From Haliclona indistincta (lineage: Eukaryota > Porifera > Demospongiae > Haplosclerida > Chalinidae), in the NCBI GenBank assembly GCA_964017065.1, contig OZ024785.1:2437142-2501141 (forward strand): DNA of 64,000 nt. The letters run 5' to 3'. Every line of letters starts with the position of its first letter. The stretch's first letter is position 1. The translations under genes were made by a program, and so were the position numbers. The notes beneath the pieces were generated by a model that worked only from the letters and a program-made list of their open reading frames with translations, was not told the origin of the DNA and did no database searches. Shown piece after piece: positions 46,565 to 56,621 of this stretch.

Positions 46565-48334
46565 TTAGTTGATGGTGATGTAGTGTGGTTTGCCGGATGG
46601 TGGAGAAGAGGTTAATGGTGTATGGCCTAGCTTCTGCTCTGTTGGGAGATGGTTAGGGAGAAGGTGATGTGACATGGCGTACCTTGCCGTGGAGGAGTTG
46701 GTGGAGGATTATCGGGTAGAGGAGTGATTGGCTGCATGATTTTAACCTGGTCATACAATGCTCCTTCGTACAATGGATTCTCTTCTAACGTATCAGGTAT
46801 CTTTGAGACTGAAGCAATATATTCTTCTTTATGCTTATCTTATCTTTCGTGCAATTACCTTTTTTCTTTCGTTTTGTGATGAAACAGGCTATTATTATCA
46901 CTATGGTGACGCAGAATGTTAGCGGGATGAGAATCCCAATACTGATTAGTTCAACAAATTCCGACGTTGCTGTGCTCACTACAAACAAAGGCGTGTAAGG
47001 ATCAGTACTACTGGATGAAACTGCTTACTAGAAGGGGTGACAGTTGGTAGCTGGTTCATGGATGAAGCTGTATCAAGCAGCCATCTTGATTCTGTTGCTG
47101 TGTGTGTGACGACAGTGCTAGACACCACTGGACCTACTCAAAAAAATGTTAGCAATATCAAAATTTTTATTATATCAATTTTGTTTACCTTCAAGTGAGG
47201 TGTTTATTGATATTGTCTGACCAGCAATGTTTGTGATAGTGATGATAATAGAGTATGGCGGCTCTATATGACTGCTGTTGAGCTGTTTATTGCTGATGGT
47301 TATATTGTTAGGAGTGGTCCCATTGCCTGACAGACTGTAGCCGTTATTGTCGCTTATTGTGTATTCGTAGGACAGCTGGTCGTCATAGTTACACACTTGT
47401 GGTAGATTCTGTTGGTATTAACACAATGTTTTTTGCTTAGTGTGTGTATCGTTAGCTCACTGTGATTAAGATTTTTAGTCCTTCGGTGATCATCTCAACA
47501 TGTAACGATGAATTCGTGACTAGAGAAAGAGCTACAAAGATTGTCAGAAGCTGTTATCATGTGTTTGTGTACCTTTAGGGAATCCACTAGTAGTGTTTGT
47601 ACTGGGTCCAGTGCTACCCACATCAGTCTCAGCCTCCACTGTGAACACCAGCTCATCACACTGACCTCCTCCTCCTCTCAGCACTAACTGCTCATCACAT
47701 GTTGTCCACTGAGTGATCTGGTTTGATGTGAGGTTGAGCATGGTCACAGTGTAGTTGATGACAGGGAATGGCCATGGAGCAGTCCAGGTGAGAGTGAGGG
47801 CAGTCAGGTTAGTCACTGTCACTGAGGGAGCTACAGGAGGGCCTGGTGGACCTGGAGTAGCAATGGCGATAGTGTCAGCAGTGGTTGGTTGGCTCAGCTT
47901 ACCTGTTACTACTATCAGTTGAGCTGTGTGTGTCATTTCATGGCAGTCACTGTTATCAAAGACACAATGCATCATAGTGTCATTGTTTCCTATACTTACT
48001 AGTACAGTAACCCTCCATTCACTGGCTCCATTGCACCCAGCACTGCTACCAGCTATACTCTGCCATGTTATACCACGACTAGTGAAGTGCTGTAATACAC
48101 TGCTATCAGCCACTGTATGGTCAATGTTCAATATACTGCTCCCGTTTCCACGACATATGAAGGTAACATTCTCCCCAACAAGAGACACTTTGGATTGTGG
48201 CTGGATCAAGACTAGGAGAAGCTGATCACTTCACTAGCTAGTCTGTGGTTGCACTTACCTTTAGAACACACTTGATGTAGTACATAAATCAATATGATTG
48301 CAGCTGCAAATTGGTGCTGGCTTTTCGTCACCAT
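46565..48334 (-). CDS. R11, Ig-FN3 receptor with NPLYE / YITI tail
   Basis: Nine exons: 48259-48334 signal peptide (MVTKSQHQFAAAIILIYV), 47903-48211 Ig, 47573-47851 FN3, 47461-47519 and 47189-47408 second FN3-like domain, 47029-47133 stalk, 46859-46978 membrane helix (ISIGILIPLTFCVTIVIIIA), 46683-46808 and 46565-46638 tail. The sum is 1368 nt, 455 residues. The tail carries NPLYEGALYDQV, TPPR and a C-terminal PHYITIN. It is nearly identical to R13, 10 kb away, in all exons. No lesion is seen. The 1.86-kb transposon at 48369 lies only 35 bp upstream of its start codon and may affect its promoter. Confidence 0.87.
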
Positions 48335-48368
48335 AGCTCAAAATTCTCTGCTGTAAATTACTACGTTA

Positions 48369-50229
48369 GTCTGGCTGTTGAAGGCTAAAAATTGGTCAAA
48401 CGCGGAAGAAATTGGTATAGTAACAATTTTGGTATCAAAAGAAGCAGAATGCTTTACTTAAGTACATATACAAAATCCACCTAAATCCACTTTGGGGAAA
48501 TTTTTTTATGATTATTTAAAATCAGTAAAATGTTACTTATTTTTCAGAGGATCTTGTAAACAAGATCTTGTAAGTTTGCACCTTAGCTCGTTATTTTCTG
48601 GAAATATTACATGACCTCTTCTTTGTGGTCATGTATTATGCACAAGCAAAATATGCATGTTCTTGACTCACAGAGTCACAGAGTCTGATTCACAAAGTGA
48701 AATGCAGTAGAAAGTGACATTATTATAGAGATGTATGTGTAGGCTATGTGTGTGCTAAATACAACGTTTGCTCTGTTGTTTTTGATGGCTATCAAAGCCT
48801 ATCAATCAAAGACCGTGCGTGAGTACCAGAAGAGAGCTCAAAAAGCATGTGCTGATTTTTATGTTATAGAATGCATGGAAACTCATGCAAATCAGTATTC
48901 TAACAAAGATAACAAAGCACAGTTTATCTTACTGCTAAGTTGTTACTTAAAATCTGATGGTCAGGCAGTACATGTGTACACTCTACTGACACTTTAACAG
49001 TTAATTGTGTTCTTCAAATTGCAATGGATGGGCAGGAAGTCAATGTGGTTGCTGACAACACAAATGCGCTCATTTTGCTAATGCACCACTAGAGATACAG
49101 CATGGCAGATGTGTATATTCTTTCTGAACCCAAGAGCAAATCAAAGAAAGGCTTGCAAGTCTAAAGCATAATCGTATGTGATTTGGTTGCCAAAGGTGGA
49201 ACCTTAGTAGTATCTTTCTAAATGCATGGAGTAGATGTGACTCAACCTCTGCTACCTTTGGACAAGGCAAAACATGCCTCATCAAGAAGATTCAGGTCGA
49301 TGCAGAGGTGCAGCAGATATCTTCATTGATAAGTGATTCTCAAGTCACAGCTATAGAATCGAAAAGCTGGTGCTCGTCTGATTGTTATAGTATATGGTGG
49401 TAAGCTAGAAGACTCCTTAAACTTTTTGCGGTATGTGAAGGTCATGAACATGGTTTCATCCAGTAAGGAACTTGACCCACAGAAGCTATCACCTACAGAG
49501 AGAGCAGCTCATTATCATAGATTGAGGGCTCATTTGCAGGTCATCCTCTGGAAGAAGCTTATGCTTGCAATTGAATCTTCAGCATTTGGGGTTGGACACT
49601 TGACTCAGATGGCACTATTCTGTCTCTAATAATGACAGACATGGCTGCTGCACCAGAAACACTACAAAAATTTGTACTGTGCAAATGTAAGCTTTCTTCA
49701 AGAAATTCTTGTGGAACAAATTATTTTGTGCTCTTGCCGAAAACATGGACTCAAGTGTTTCACAGCATTTGGAGACTGCAGAGGAGAAGGTTGTGGAAAT
49801 GCAGAGAACATTATTTTCGACTCAGAACTTATGCAATAATAGTTATGGATATCAAAATGTTTTCAAAAGAGAATTTTTTGATAGTGCCGGCTAAAATTCA
49901 ACATTGGAGATAACAGTTTTGAATAATTATGACAGCAATTTTAATCATCCAATCACAACAGAATTTTTCTTTTAGCACCTACAGGATCTATTCTTGATTA
50001 GGAAGTGCTGATTGTTCCATATAATGGCAAATCAGGAAAAAATATTTAGAAAATAATTGTATTCATTGAATAATTAATTAGTTTTTATTCAAATATCCAT
50101 AAAAGATTTTTCCCGAAGTGGATTCAGGTGGATTTTGAATATGTTATTGTCCATTAGATTCTGCTTCATTTAGTATAAAAATTTCTTCTATACCAATTTC
50201 TTCCCGGTTGAACCCTTCAACAGCCAGAC
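48369..50229. mobile_element. 1.86-kb inverted-repeat element just upstream of R11
   Basis: The intact site is visible upstream of R13 (attactacgtgactcc at 58418). Here gtctggctgttgaagg and its complement end the insert, flanked by tacgtta and tacgtga (48362-48368, 50230-50236). Inverted similarity extends about 170 bp inward. It carries the decayed gene listed separately. Confidence 0.8.
48741..49630 (+). pseudogene. Decayed gene of an uncharacterised, repeat-associated family
   Basis: Several in-frame pieces are broken by stops and shifts: 48746-48997, about 49021-49092 (EVNVVADNTNALILLMHH), about 49222-49320 (WSRCDSTSATFGQGKTC) and 49426-49629. The CDSTSAxFGxGK motif and acidic VVADNTNAL stretch resemble an uncharacterised protein family that I recall from other invertebrate genomes, often in many copies. 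I cannot name its activity. It sits inside the inverted-repeat element, so it was probably cargo or the original element protein. Confidence 0.5.
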
Positions 50230-50236
50230 TACGTGA

Positions 50237-50527
50237 CTCCACTGGGAAATGCTTACTGGCACATTAAGTACCTAGCCGGCATTGATGCTGTTCACATATC
50301 CTCTACAGCAGTATTTGCTGTTCAATGTCAACCAACATGCTATAATGCTTACTGACAATGCTGGTGATCTAAAACTGGCACCGTTTGCAAAAATCCCATC
50401 ATGTTTGGTATCAATATCTGTAGTGCATACAAGGTAAAATACAAGACATCAACAAGCTTTAAATACTTAGAATATCACATCACATCTTAATAAAGTCGTT
50501 ATGTGAGCAGGCTTCGACCTTCCCGAA
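50237..50527. other. Spacer between the R12 3' end and the R11 transposon
   Basis: It matches the R14-R13 spacer (58430-58746), including tatttgctgttcaatgtcaa. No gene is seen. Confidence 0.6.
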
Positions 50528-50632
50528 TCAAGTGTCTTTTTCTTTCGGTGCAATAAGGTTCGTTTTAGCAATCGGTGGTTCGGAGTTTCGAGGTGACGAC
50601 CCAGGTGGAAGCGAGGCAGAGGACATGGTTAT

Positions 50633-50876
50633 TGTGGAGAGTTGACCTCACTCTCTACTGTATTGTATTGTATCAATACTACTCTACATTGTTAATAATA
50701 CGAGCCTTGTCGATTGTCACATGCCTACACGTCTCTGATATTGTTTACTGTAGTTTTGTCATATTGGTATATATAGACACTGCTCATCTATTTTGTCACT
50801 CTTCTTCTCTGGTCCCTCTGTCATAATCCATACTAAGTATTTGGCTCGAACCTGTTGAACCCTGCGTTACGCTACA
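50633..50876 (+). repeat. 5' LTR of the Gypsy element
   Basis: 244 bp, starting tgtggagagt and ending cgctaca. It appears identical to the other LTR. A candidate primer-binding site, tggtggcagcgg, follows directly. The 5-bp target duplication gttat is at 50628-50632. Confidence 0.95.
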
Positions 50877-50891
50877 TGGTGGCAGCGGTGT

Positions 50892-53800
50892 GTGACTATG
50901 GCAGGAATTCTACAGCTACAACCCCTTGAGCAGTTCAGCTTTCTTCATCCAGAACAGTGGCCAAGGTGGAAACAGAGGTTCGACCAGTTTAGGCTTGCCT
51001 CTGGACTTATCGCGGAGAGCGAAGAACGCCAGATAAGCATGCTGCTATACTCAATGGGGCCAGACGCTCAGGATGTACTGGAGACAACCAGCATCACAGC
51101 GGAAGAGAAAGCGAGGTTCGACTCGGTCGTCAGCAAGTTTGACGAATACTTCGGAGTAAGGAAGAATGTTATTTTTGAGCGGGCTCAGTTCAACCTCAGG
51201 AAGCAACAAGCTGGTGAGACCGGTGAACAGTACATTCTGGCTCTCTACGCTCATGCAGCAAAGTGCGGCTACACAGACCAGACGCAAAAGGAGAGAGATA
51301 TCCGTGACCGTCTCGTGGTTGGAATTCGCGACACACAGTTGTCAAGAAGGATGCAACTAGACCCCTTGCTGACGTTGGACAACGCGAAGAAGCATGTACT
51401 CCAGACAGAGGCTGTGCAAGAGACGCACAAGAAACTCGCTGCGGGTGACAGTCGCGACAATCCTGTGGAGGTTGACTCAGTAACGTGGAAGAAGGACAAG
51501 CGTGGAACTCCTCGTGGTGGTGACAGACACGTTCAACGACATCGTCAACGTTCTCAATTCCGGAAGAACGACCGTGACCAGAAGTCGTCGCCGTCCGTGT
51601 GTACGAGATGCGGTAAAGAGCCTCACAGCAGAAGAGTCTGTCCAGCTAGAGATGCGGAGTGCCACAAGTGCGGAAAGCGAGGACACTTCAGTGCACAATG
51701 CCGTTCCAAGAACGTCATCTCTAATGTCTCTTTAGAACCCGGTGCTGGACAGGGCAAAGATGTTCCAGTGGACACTGGTTTCCTCGATTCACTGACTGCT
51801 GCTGAGACTTCTGGACCTGCAGTTTGGAATGTGACAGTATTTGTTGACAAGCAGGCAGTAACATTTAAAGTAGATACTGGTGCAGAGGTTACAGCCATTT
51901 CTGATTTCTCCTACAGGCAACTCAAAGGGATCCACCTCAACACTGCAAGCAGAGTGCTGTGTGGACCTGACCATTCTCGTCTCAAGGTGCTGGGACAGTT
52001 CAAGTCAACTCTTGAAGATAAGGAGGAACATGATCTCAGACTAAGAGCTGTGCTGAACAGAATGGCAGAGGCAGGCACTACCCTCAACATGGAAAAGTGT
52101 GTGTTTCAGCAGACGGAGTTAAAGTTCCTTGGTCATGTGCTCAACCAAGATGGGGTGTCTCCGGATCCTGAGAAAACAAGAGCAATCGCTTTGATGCCAG
52201 CTCCTGATGGAGTTCCTGCTCTAAGACGCTTCCTGGGGATGGTTAACCACCTTGGAAAGTTCTCTCATCGACTATCAGAGCTGACTAAGCCACTACGTGA
52301 TCTGCTAAGTGCTAAGAACTCATGGAGTTGGGGTCCAGATCAAGATAGAGCATTTCAAGAAGTAAAAGAGGAGCTCTCTAGACCCACAGTGCTTGCTCTC
52401 TATAGTCCTCAGGTCGAGACCAAAGTTTCTGCTGATAGCTCATCATTTGGGCTAGGAGCCGTATTGCTGCAGCGCCAAACATCAGATTCTGCTTGGAAAC
52501 CGGTGGCTTACGCCTCTAGAGCTCTTACCGAAACAGAGGGTCGCTATGCTCAAGTCGAAAAGGAGGCACTGGCATGTACTTGGGCAGCAGAGAAATTTTC
52601 GGACTATCTACTTGGTAAACATTTCACAATGGAGACAGATCACAAGCCATTGGTGTCCCTTCTCGGAAACAAGAATTTGGACAACTTACCACCTAGGGTG
52701 CTACGATTTCGTCTACGTCTATCAAGATTTCTGTACTCTGTAGAACACGTACCAGGAAAGTCGTTCTATACTGCCGATACTCTGTCCCGAAGTCTTGCTC
52801 CTTCTACTGACTCAGATGGAGCTGTATCCTCTAGAGATGTTAATTGTTTCATTGATGCCATAATAACTTCCCTCCCAGCCTCTACAGATCGGTTGCAGAC
52901 CTACAAGGCAGCTCAAGAGGAGGATCAGATCTGTAAGCAGATTATCACCTACTGCAAGCAGGGATGGCCCGAGAAACAAGTTCGTTCTAAGCAGTTCAAC
53001 TCGTACTGGGGTGCTCGTCACAAGTTCACCATAGTGGACGGATTGCTCCTATATGGCTCATGTATCGTCATTCCTTCCTCTCTGCAGGCAGAGACACTTG
53101 ACAAGATTCATACTGGTCATCTGGGAGTGCAAAAGTGCCTGTCGAGAGCTAAAACGTCAGTGTGGTGGCCCGGCATGACTGGACAGTTGAAAAGAAAAAT
53201 CCAGGAGTGTCGAGAGTGCAGAGAGCATCTTGTCCAGAGAAAGGAACCACTCATTCCCTCAAAGCTACCAGCCTATCCTTGGGAGGAAGTAGGAGCAGAT
53301 TTATTCCATCTGAGAGGTGTCACCTATCTGCTCGTGGTTGATTATTTTTCCAAGTTTCCAGAATTGATCAAGCTTACATCCACCACTGCATCAAATGTGA
53401 TCAACGCACTGAAAGCTGTCTTTGCCAGACATGGCATTCCTTCCTGTTTGAGGAGCGATAATGGACCTCAATTTGACTGCTCTGAGATGGAAGCATTCGC
53501 CACTTCGTATGGATTCAAGCACCGTACCAGCAGTCCAAGATTTCCTCAGAGTAATGGACAAGTGGAACGTGCCGTACAGACCATCAAGAATCTTCTGAGA
53601 AAGTCAGATGATCTGTTCCTGTCACTATTGGTCTATCGTTCTACTCCTTTGAGGTGGTGTGGTAGGAGCCCTGCTGAGCTGTGTATGGGTAGGAAGTTGA
53701 GCACGAACCTTCCACAACTCCAGAGTGCCTTGATTCCTGAGTGGACCTACCTTGACCAGTATCGTGAAGCAGACAAGATTTACAAGGATCGAGTCAAACA

Positions 53801-54161
53801 GGACTACGATCGACGACATGGTACTAACGTGCTACCTGAGCTACCGAACCACTCAGCAGTCTTAGTGGACGATCCAACGGGTCACAACAGAGAGCCTGGG
53901 ATTACCATTGATACGGCAGATGCTCCTCGGTCATATGTGGTTAAGACTTCTTCTGGTGGTATCATCAGACGCAATCGTCACCAACTCATTACTAACCCCT
54001 CATCCTCACCACCTAAGAAGACAGTGAGATTTGCTGACCCACCTGCTGACTGTATTGAGCCACCTGCTAATCATGATACTCCTCCTATCTTCAAGCGCAG
54101 TCCCATTGTTACAAGATCACGAACGAGAGCTCTCCAAACAAAGGGGGATGTGGAGAGTTGA
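50892..54161 (+). CDS. Gag-Pol of the Gypsy element, reverse-transcriptase core absent
   Basis: One open frame of 1089 residues; the start at 50892 or the ATG at 50898 would both serve. In order: Gag capsid-like part (about 1-225), two zinc knuckles (about 236-271, CTRCGKEPHSRRVC and CHKCGKRGHFSAQC), aspartic protease with VDTGAEV (about 326), then an abrupt jump at about residue 375 to the end of reverse transcriptase (FLGHVLNQDGV), RNase H (SADSSSFGLGAVLLQ, TDHKPL) and integrase (zinc-binding HxxxH and CxxC, then catalytic Asp, SDNGPQF and NGQVERA). The fingers, palm and the YxDD active site are missing, yet the frame is kept. It should depend on a complete relative for reverse transcription (inference). 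Confidence 0.9.
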   Translation: MTMAGILQLQPLEQFSFLHPEQWPRWKQRFDQFRLASGLIAESEERQISMLLYSMGPDAQDVLETTSITAEEKARFDSVVSKFDEYFGVRKNVIFERAQFNLRKQQAGETGEQYILALYAHAAKCGYTDQTQKERDIRDRLVVGIRDTQLSRRMQLDPLLTLDNAKKHVLQTEAVQETHKKLAAGDSRDNPVEVDSVTWKKDKRGTPRGGDRHVQRHRQRSQFRKNDRDQKSSPSVCTRCGKEPHSRRVCPARDAECHKCGKRGHFSAQCRSKNVISNVSLEPGAGQGKDVPVDTGFLDSLTAAETSGPAVWNVTVFVDKQAVTFKVDTGAEVTAISDFSYRQLKGIHLNTASRVLCGPDHSRLKVLGQFKSTLEDKEEHDLRLRAVLNRMAEAGTTLNMEKCVFQQTELKFLGHVLNQDGVSPDPEKTRAIALMPAPDGVPALRRFLGMVNHLGKFSHRLSELTKPLRDLLSAKNSWSWGPDQDRAFQEVKEELSRPTVLALYSPQVETKVSADSSSFGLGAVLLQRQTSDSAWKPVAYASRALTETEGRYAQVEKEALACTWAAEKFSDYLLGKHFTMETDHKPLVSLLGNKNLDNLPPRVLRFRLRLSRFLYSVEHVPGKSFYTADTLSRSLAPSTDSDGAVSSRDVNCFIDAIITSLPASTDRLQTYKAAQEEDQICKQIITYCKQGWPEKQVRSKQFNSYWGARHKFTIVDGLLLYGSCIVIPSSLQAETLDKIHTGHLGVQKCLSRAKTSVWWPGMTGQLKRKIQECRECREHLVQRKEPLIPSKLPAYPWEEVGADLFHLRGVTYLLVVDYFSKFPELIKLTSTTASNVINALKAVFARHGIPSCLRSDNGPQFDCSEMEAFATSYGFKHRTSSPRFPQSNGQVERAVQTIKNLLRKSDDLFLSLLVYRSTPLRWCGRSPAELCMGRKLSTNLPQLQSALIPEWTYLDQYREADKIYKDRVKQDYDRRHGTNVLPELPNHSAVLVDDPTGHNREPGITIDTADAPRSYVVKTSSGGIIRRNRHQLITNPSSSPPKKTVRFADPPADCIEPPANHDTPPIFKRSPIVTRSRTRALQTKGDVES

Positions 54162-54392
54162 CCTCACTCTCTACTGTATTGTATTGTATCAATACTACTC
54201 TACATTGTTAATAATACGAGCCTTGTCGATTGTCACATGCCTACACGTCTCTGATATTGTTTACTGTAGTTTTGTCATATTGGTATATATAGACACTGCT
54301 CATCTATTTTGTCACTCTTCTTCTCTGGTCCCTCTGTCATAATCCATACTAAGTATTTGGCTCGAACCTGTTGAACCCTGCGTTACGCTACA
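54149..54392 (+). repeat. 3' LTR of the Gypsy element
   Basis: 244 bp, same as 50633-50876. The last codons of the Gag-Pol frame overlap its first bases. Confidence 0.95.
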
Positions 54393-56621
54393 GTTATGTA
54401 CTCATCTTGATCAAAGTTTCCTGGGAATGGTAGACCAGCTGCTTTCTCTCTCGGTGGCGGTATGGATGGTGGCAGGAGTGGTTCGCTAGGGCTGCTTGCT
54501 GGCGTAGCACTCAACTCTTTCTTCAGAGTGGATATCTCTGGAATAATATCGTAGATAGTACCGTTGTTAGACACATCGTAGATAGGATTCTCTCTCATTG
54601 GAGGGATGCTAATCTCCATTGTCATAGTGTTTGTATAAGATGACTTGATGCCTTTAGAATTGACAAAGAAGCATTGTATCAGGAACTTGTATGTGGTCAT
54701 ACCTGATATACGGTTCCGTTTCTGTGATCGGACATTGATTATGCATCCTATCACTGTGCATAGTATCACTGCTATGCACAGCAACAGTAGAGAGGCCACT
54801 CCTCCAGCAACACCAGCTGCAATGATCTACTGATTGCTGGTAGCTCCTGTAGATAACACAAGAGTAACTTCAAACATCTTTCAGTTTGTCTTACCTGGAG
54901 TCGGAGTAGGTGGATGTGTGGTAGTACTGGTTGTGCTGGTTGCTATGGATACACTGGTTGCTATGGATACACTGGTTGCTATGGATACACTGTTAGTTAT
55001 GTAATCTGTAATGATAAAATTCCAGAGTGCAATGCAGTGTCTATGTAAACAAACATGGACGTATACTCTGATGTCATGATATTATTAGCATTCAGTTTAT
55101 GATGTCTCAAGAAGGTATTAGCATACAACAGTGTAGTACATGGTCATTACCCACTGAGATTCTAACACAAATACTCACTGATGGTCTTGTTGAGAGTAAC
55201 TGACATTCCACCATCCGCCATGACCACAGCTGTAATGCAATATGGTCTCAGCTCTCTCTCCATGTTGTGTTCTCCTAGACTAGTAGTGGAGCTGTGGAGA
55301 GAGCTTTGTGACCGGTTTGCGAACAATGCTTGACAACTGTTAGTGTGGATTGTGTACGAGTATTGAAATCGCTGATAAGTACAGACTTCCGGCAAATTCT
55401 AGAATTGTAGACTGAATTAGCTGATAAATGAGTGATCATGACCGAGTACCTTGACTGTCAGTAGTATAGTAGTGTTCACCTCTGATACCATTAGAATAGT
55501 TTCTTTAAAACTGACCTCTATAACAGTAATGATGTCAGATAGTGTATTAACATAGTGTACCTTTAGGGAATCCACTAGTAGTGTTTGTACTGGGTCCAGT
55601 GCTACCCACATCAGTCTCAGCCTCCACTGTGAACACCAGCTCATCACACTGACCACTTTCTTGTTCGTTTGTCAGCACATATCGTTCCTCAGTTGCATTC
55701 CACTGAGTGATCTGGTTTGATGTGAGGTTGAGCATGGTCACAGTGTAGTTGATGACAGGGAATGGCCATGGAGCAGTCCAGGTGAGAGTGAGGGCAGTCA
55801 GGTTAGTCACTGTCACTGAGGGAGCTACAGGAGGGCCTGGTGGACCTGGAGTAGCAATGGTGGTAATGATTAGTGTCAGCAGTGGTTGGTTGGTTCAGCT
55901 TACCTGTTACTGCAATGAGTTGAGCTGTGTGTGTCACTCCTCCCCAACATTGGTTATCATGAAAGAAGCATTTCAGCATCGTGCCATTGTTCATGTTACT
56001 TGCTAGTATGCTAACTCTCCATTGACTGATACCACTGCAGTCACTGCTGTTGTACTGCCATGTTATACCACGACCAGCGAAATATTCAACTAATTCATCA
56101 ACAGCATCAGTACTCGCAATGTTTAGTTTGCTTGGGCCTTGCCCTTTGCACCAGAAGATGGCACTTTCTCCCAGCAGGGCAGTTTGTGTGTGTGGGTGCT
56201 CTGTGACTGTCAGATTAATGGATAAAGCAACTCTGCTCACACCTCTCTCTATACTTACTTGCAGCAAGACTGCCTCTCAGAGCCACAGCTACCAGCAGGA
56301 AGACAGCAATCAGTCGAATGCTCATCATTTCTCCAGCACTGGTGTGTGATTCGTTTACTGTTATAATATCAACTACTGAGTTGTGCTGCTACATCAATAC
56401 GTGCACAGGACACCTGTCATCACAACAGACATGTTCTCCTTTTGAAATCATTACATCACAATCCTGACACACCATTATACAACACAGTCATCAAAATATA
56501 CAGCACAGTCATCAAAATATACAGCACAGTCATCAAAATAATACAAAACAGTCTTCAAAATGATTTGGATCATCAAACAAATTCAAATAGATAACAAATC
56601 GTTTGTTTGTTGCATTTGTGG

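Larger units (their letters stand above)
50633..54392 (+). mobile_element. Ty3/Gypsy LTR retrotransposon in the R12 tail exon
   Basis: 3760 bp with two apparently identical 244-bp LTRs and a 5-bp duplication gttat (50628-50632, 54393-54397). It is opposite in strand to R12. Identical LTRs indicate a very recent insertion. A purine-rich aagggggat precedes the 3' LTR. The single long reading frame lacks the catalytic middle of reverse transcriptase. Confidence 0.95.
50528..56328 (-). pseudogene. R12, long-tailed Ig-FN3 receptor with early stop and retroelement
   Basis: Exons: 56259-56328 signal peptide, 55904-56206 Ig, 55561-55845 FN3, 55450-55517 and 55179-55398 second FN3-like domain, 54895-55005 stalk (three SVSIAT-type repeats), 54703-54846 membrane exon, tail 54393-54651 continued at 50528-50627. 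In the membrane exon codon CAG of R10 and R14 is TAG (54827-54829), six codons in and just before the helix. The product would be a 358-residue secreted ectodomain. A complete Gypsy element splits the tail exon before the final 103 bp. Extracellular exons are undamaged. It is either a young pseudogene or a soluble receptor gene. Confidence 0.8.

Noticed and set aside
48746..48997. Independent small gene of 83 residues
   Set aside because: It is one piece of a longer decayed gene, continued in other frames, inside a transposon.
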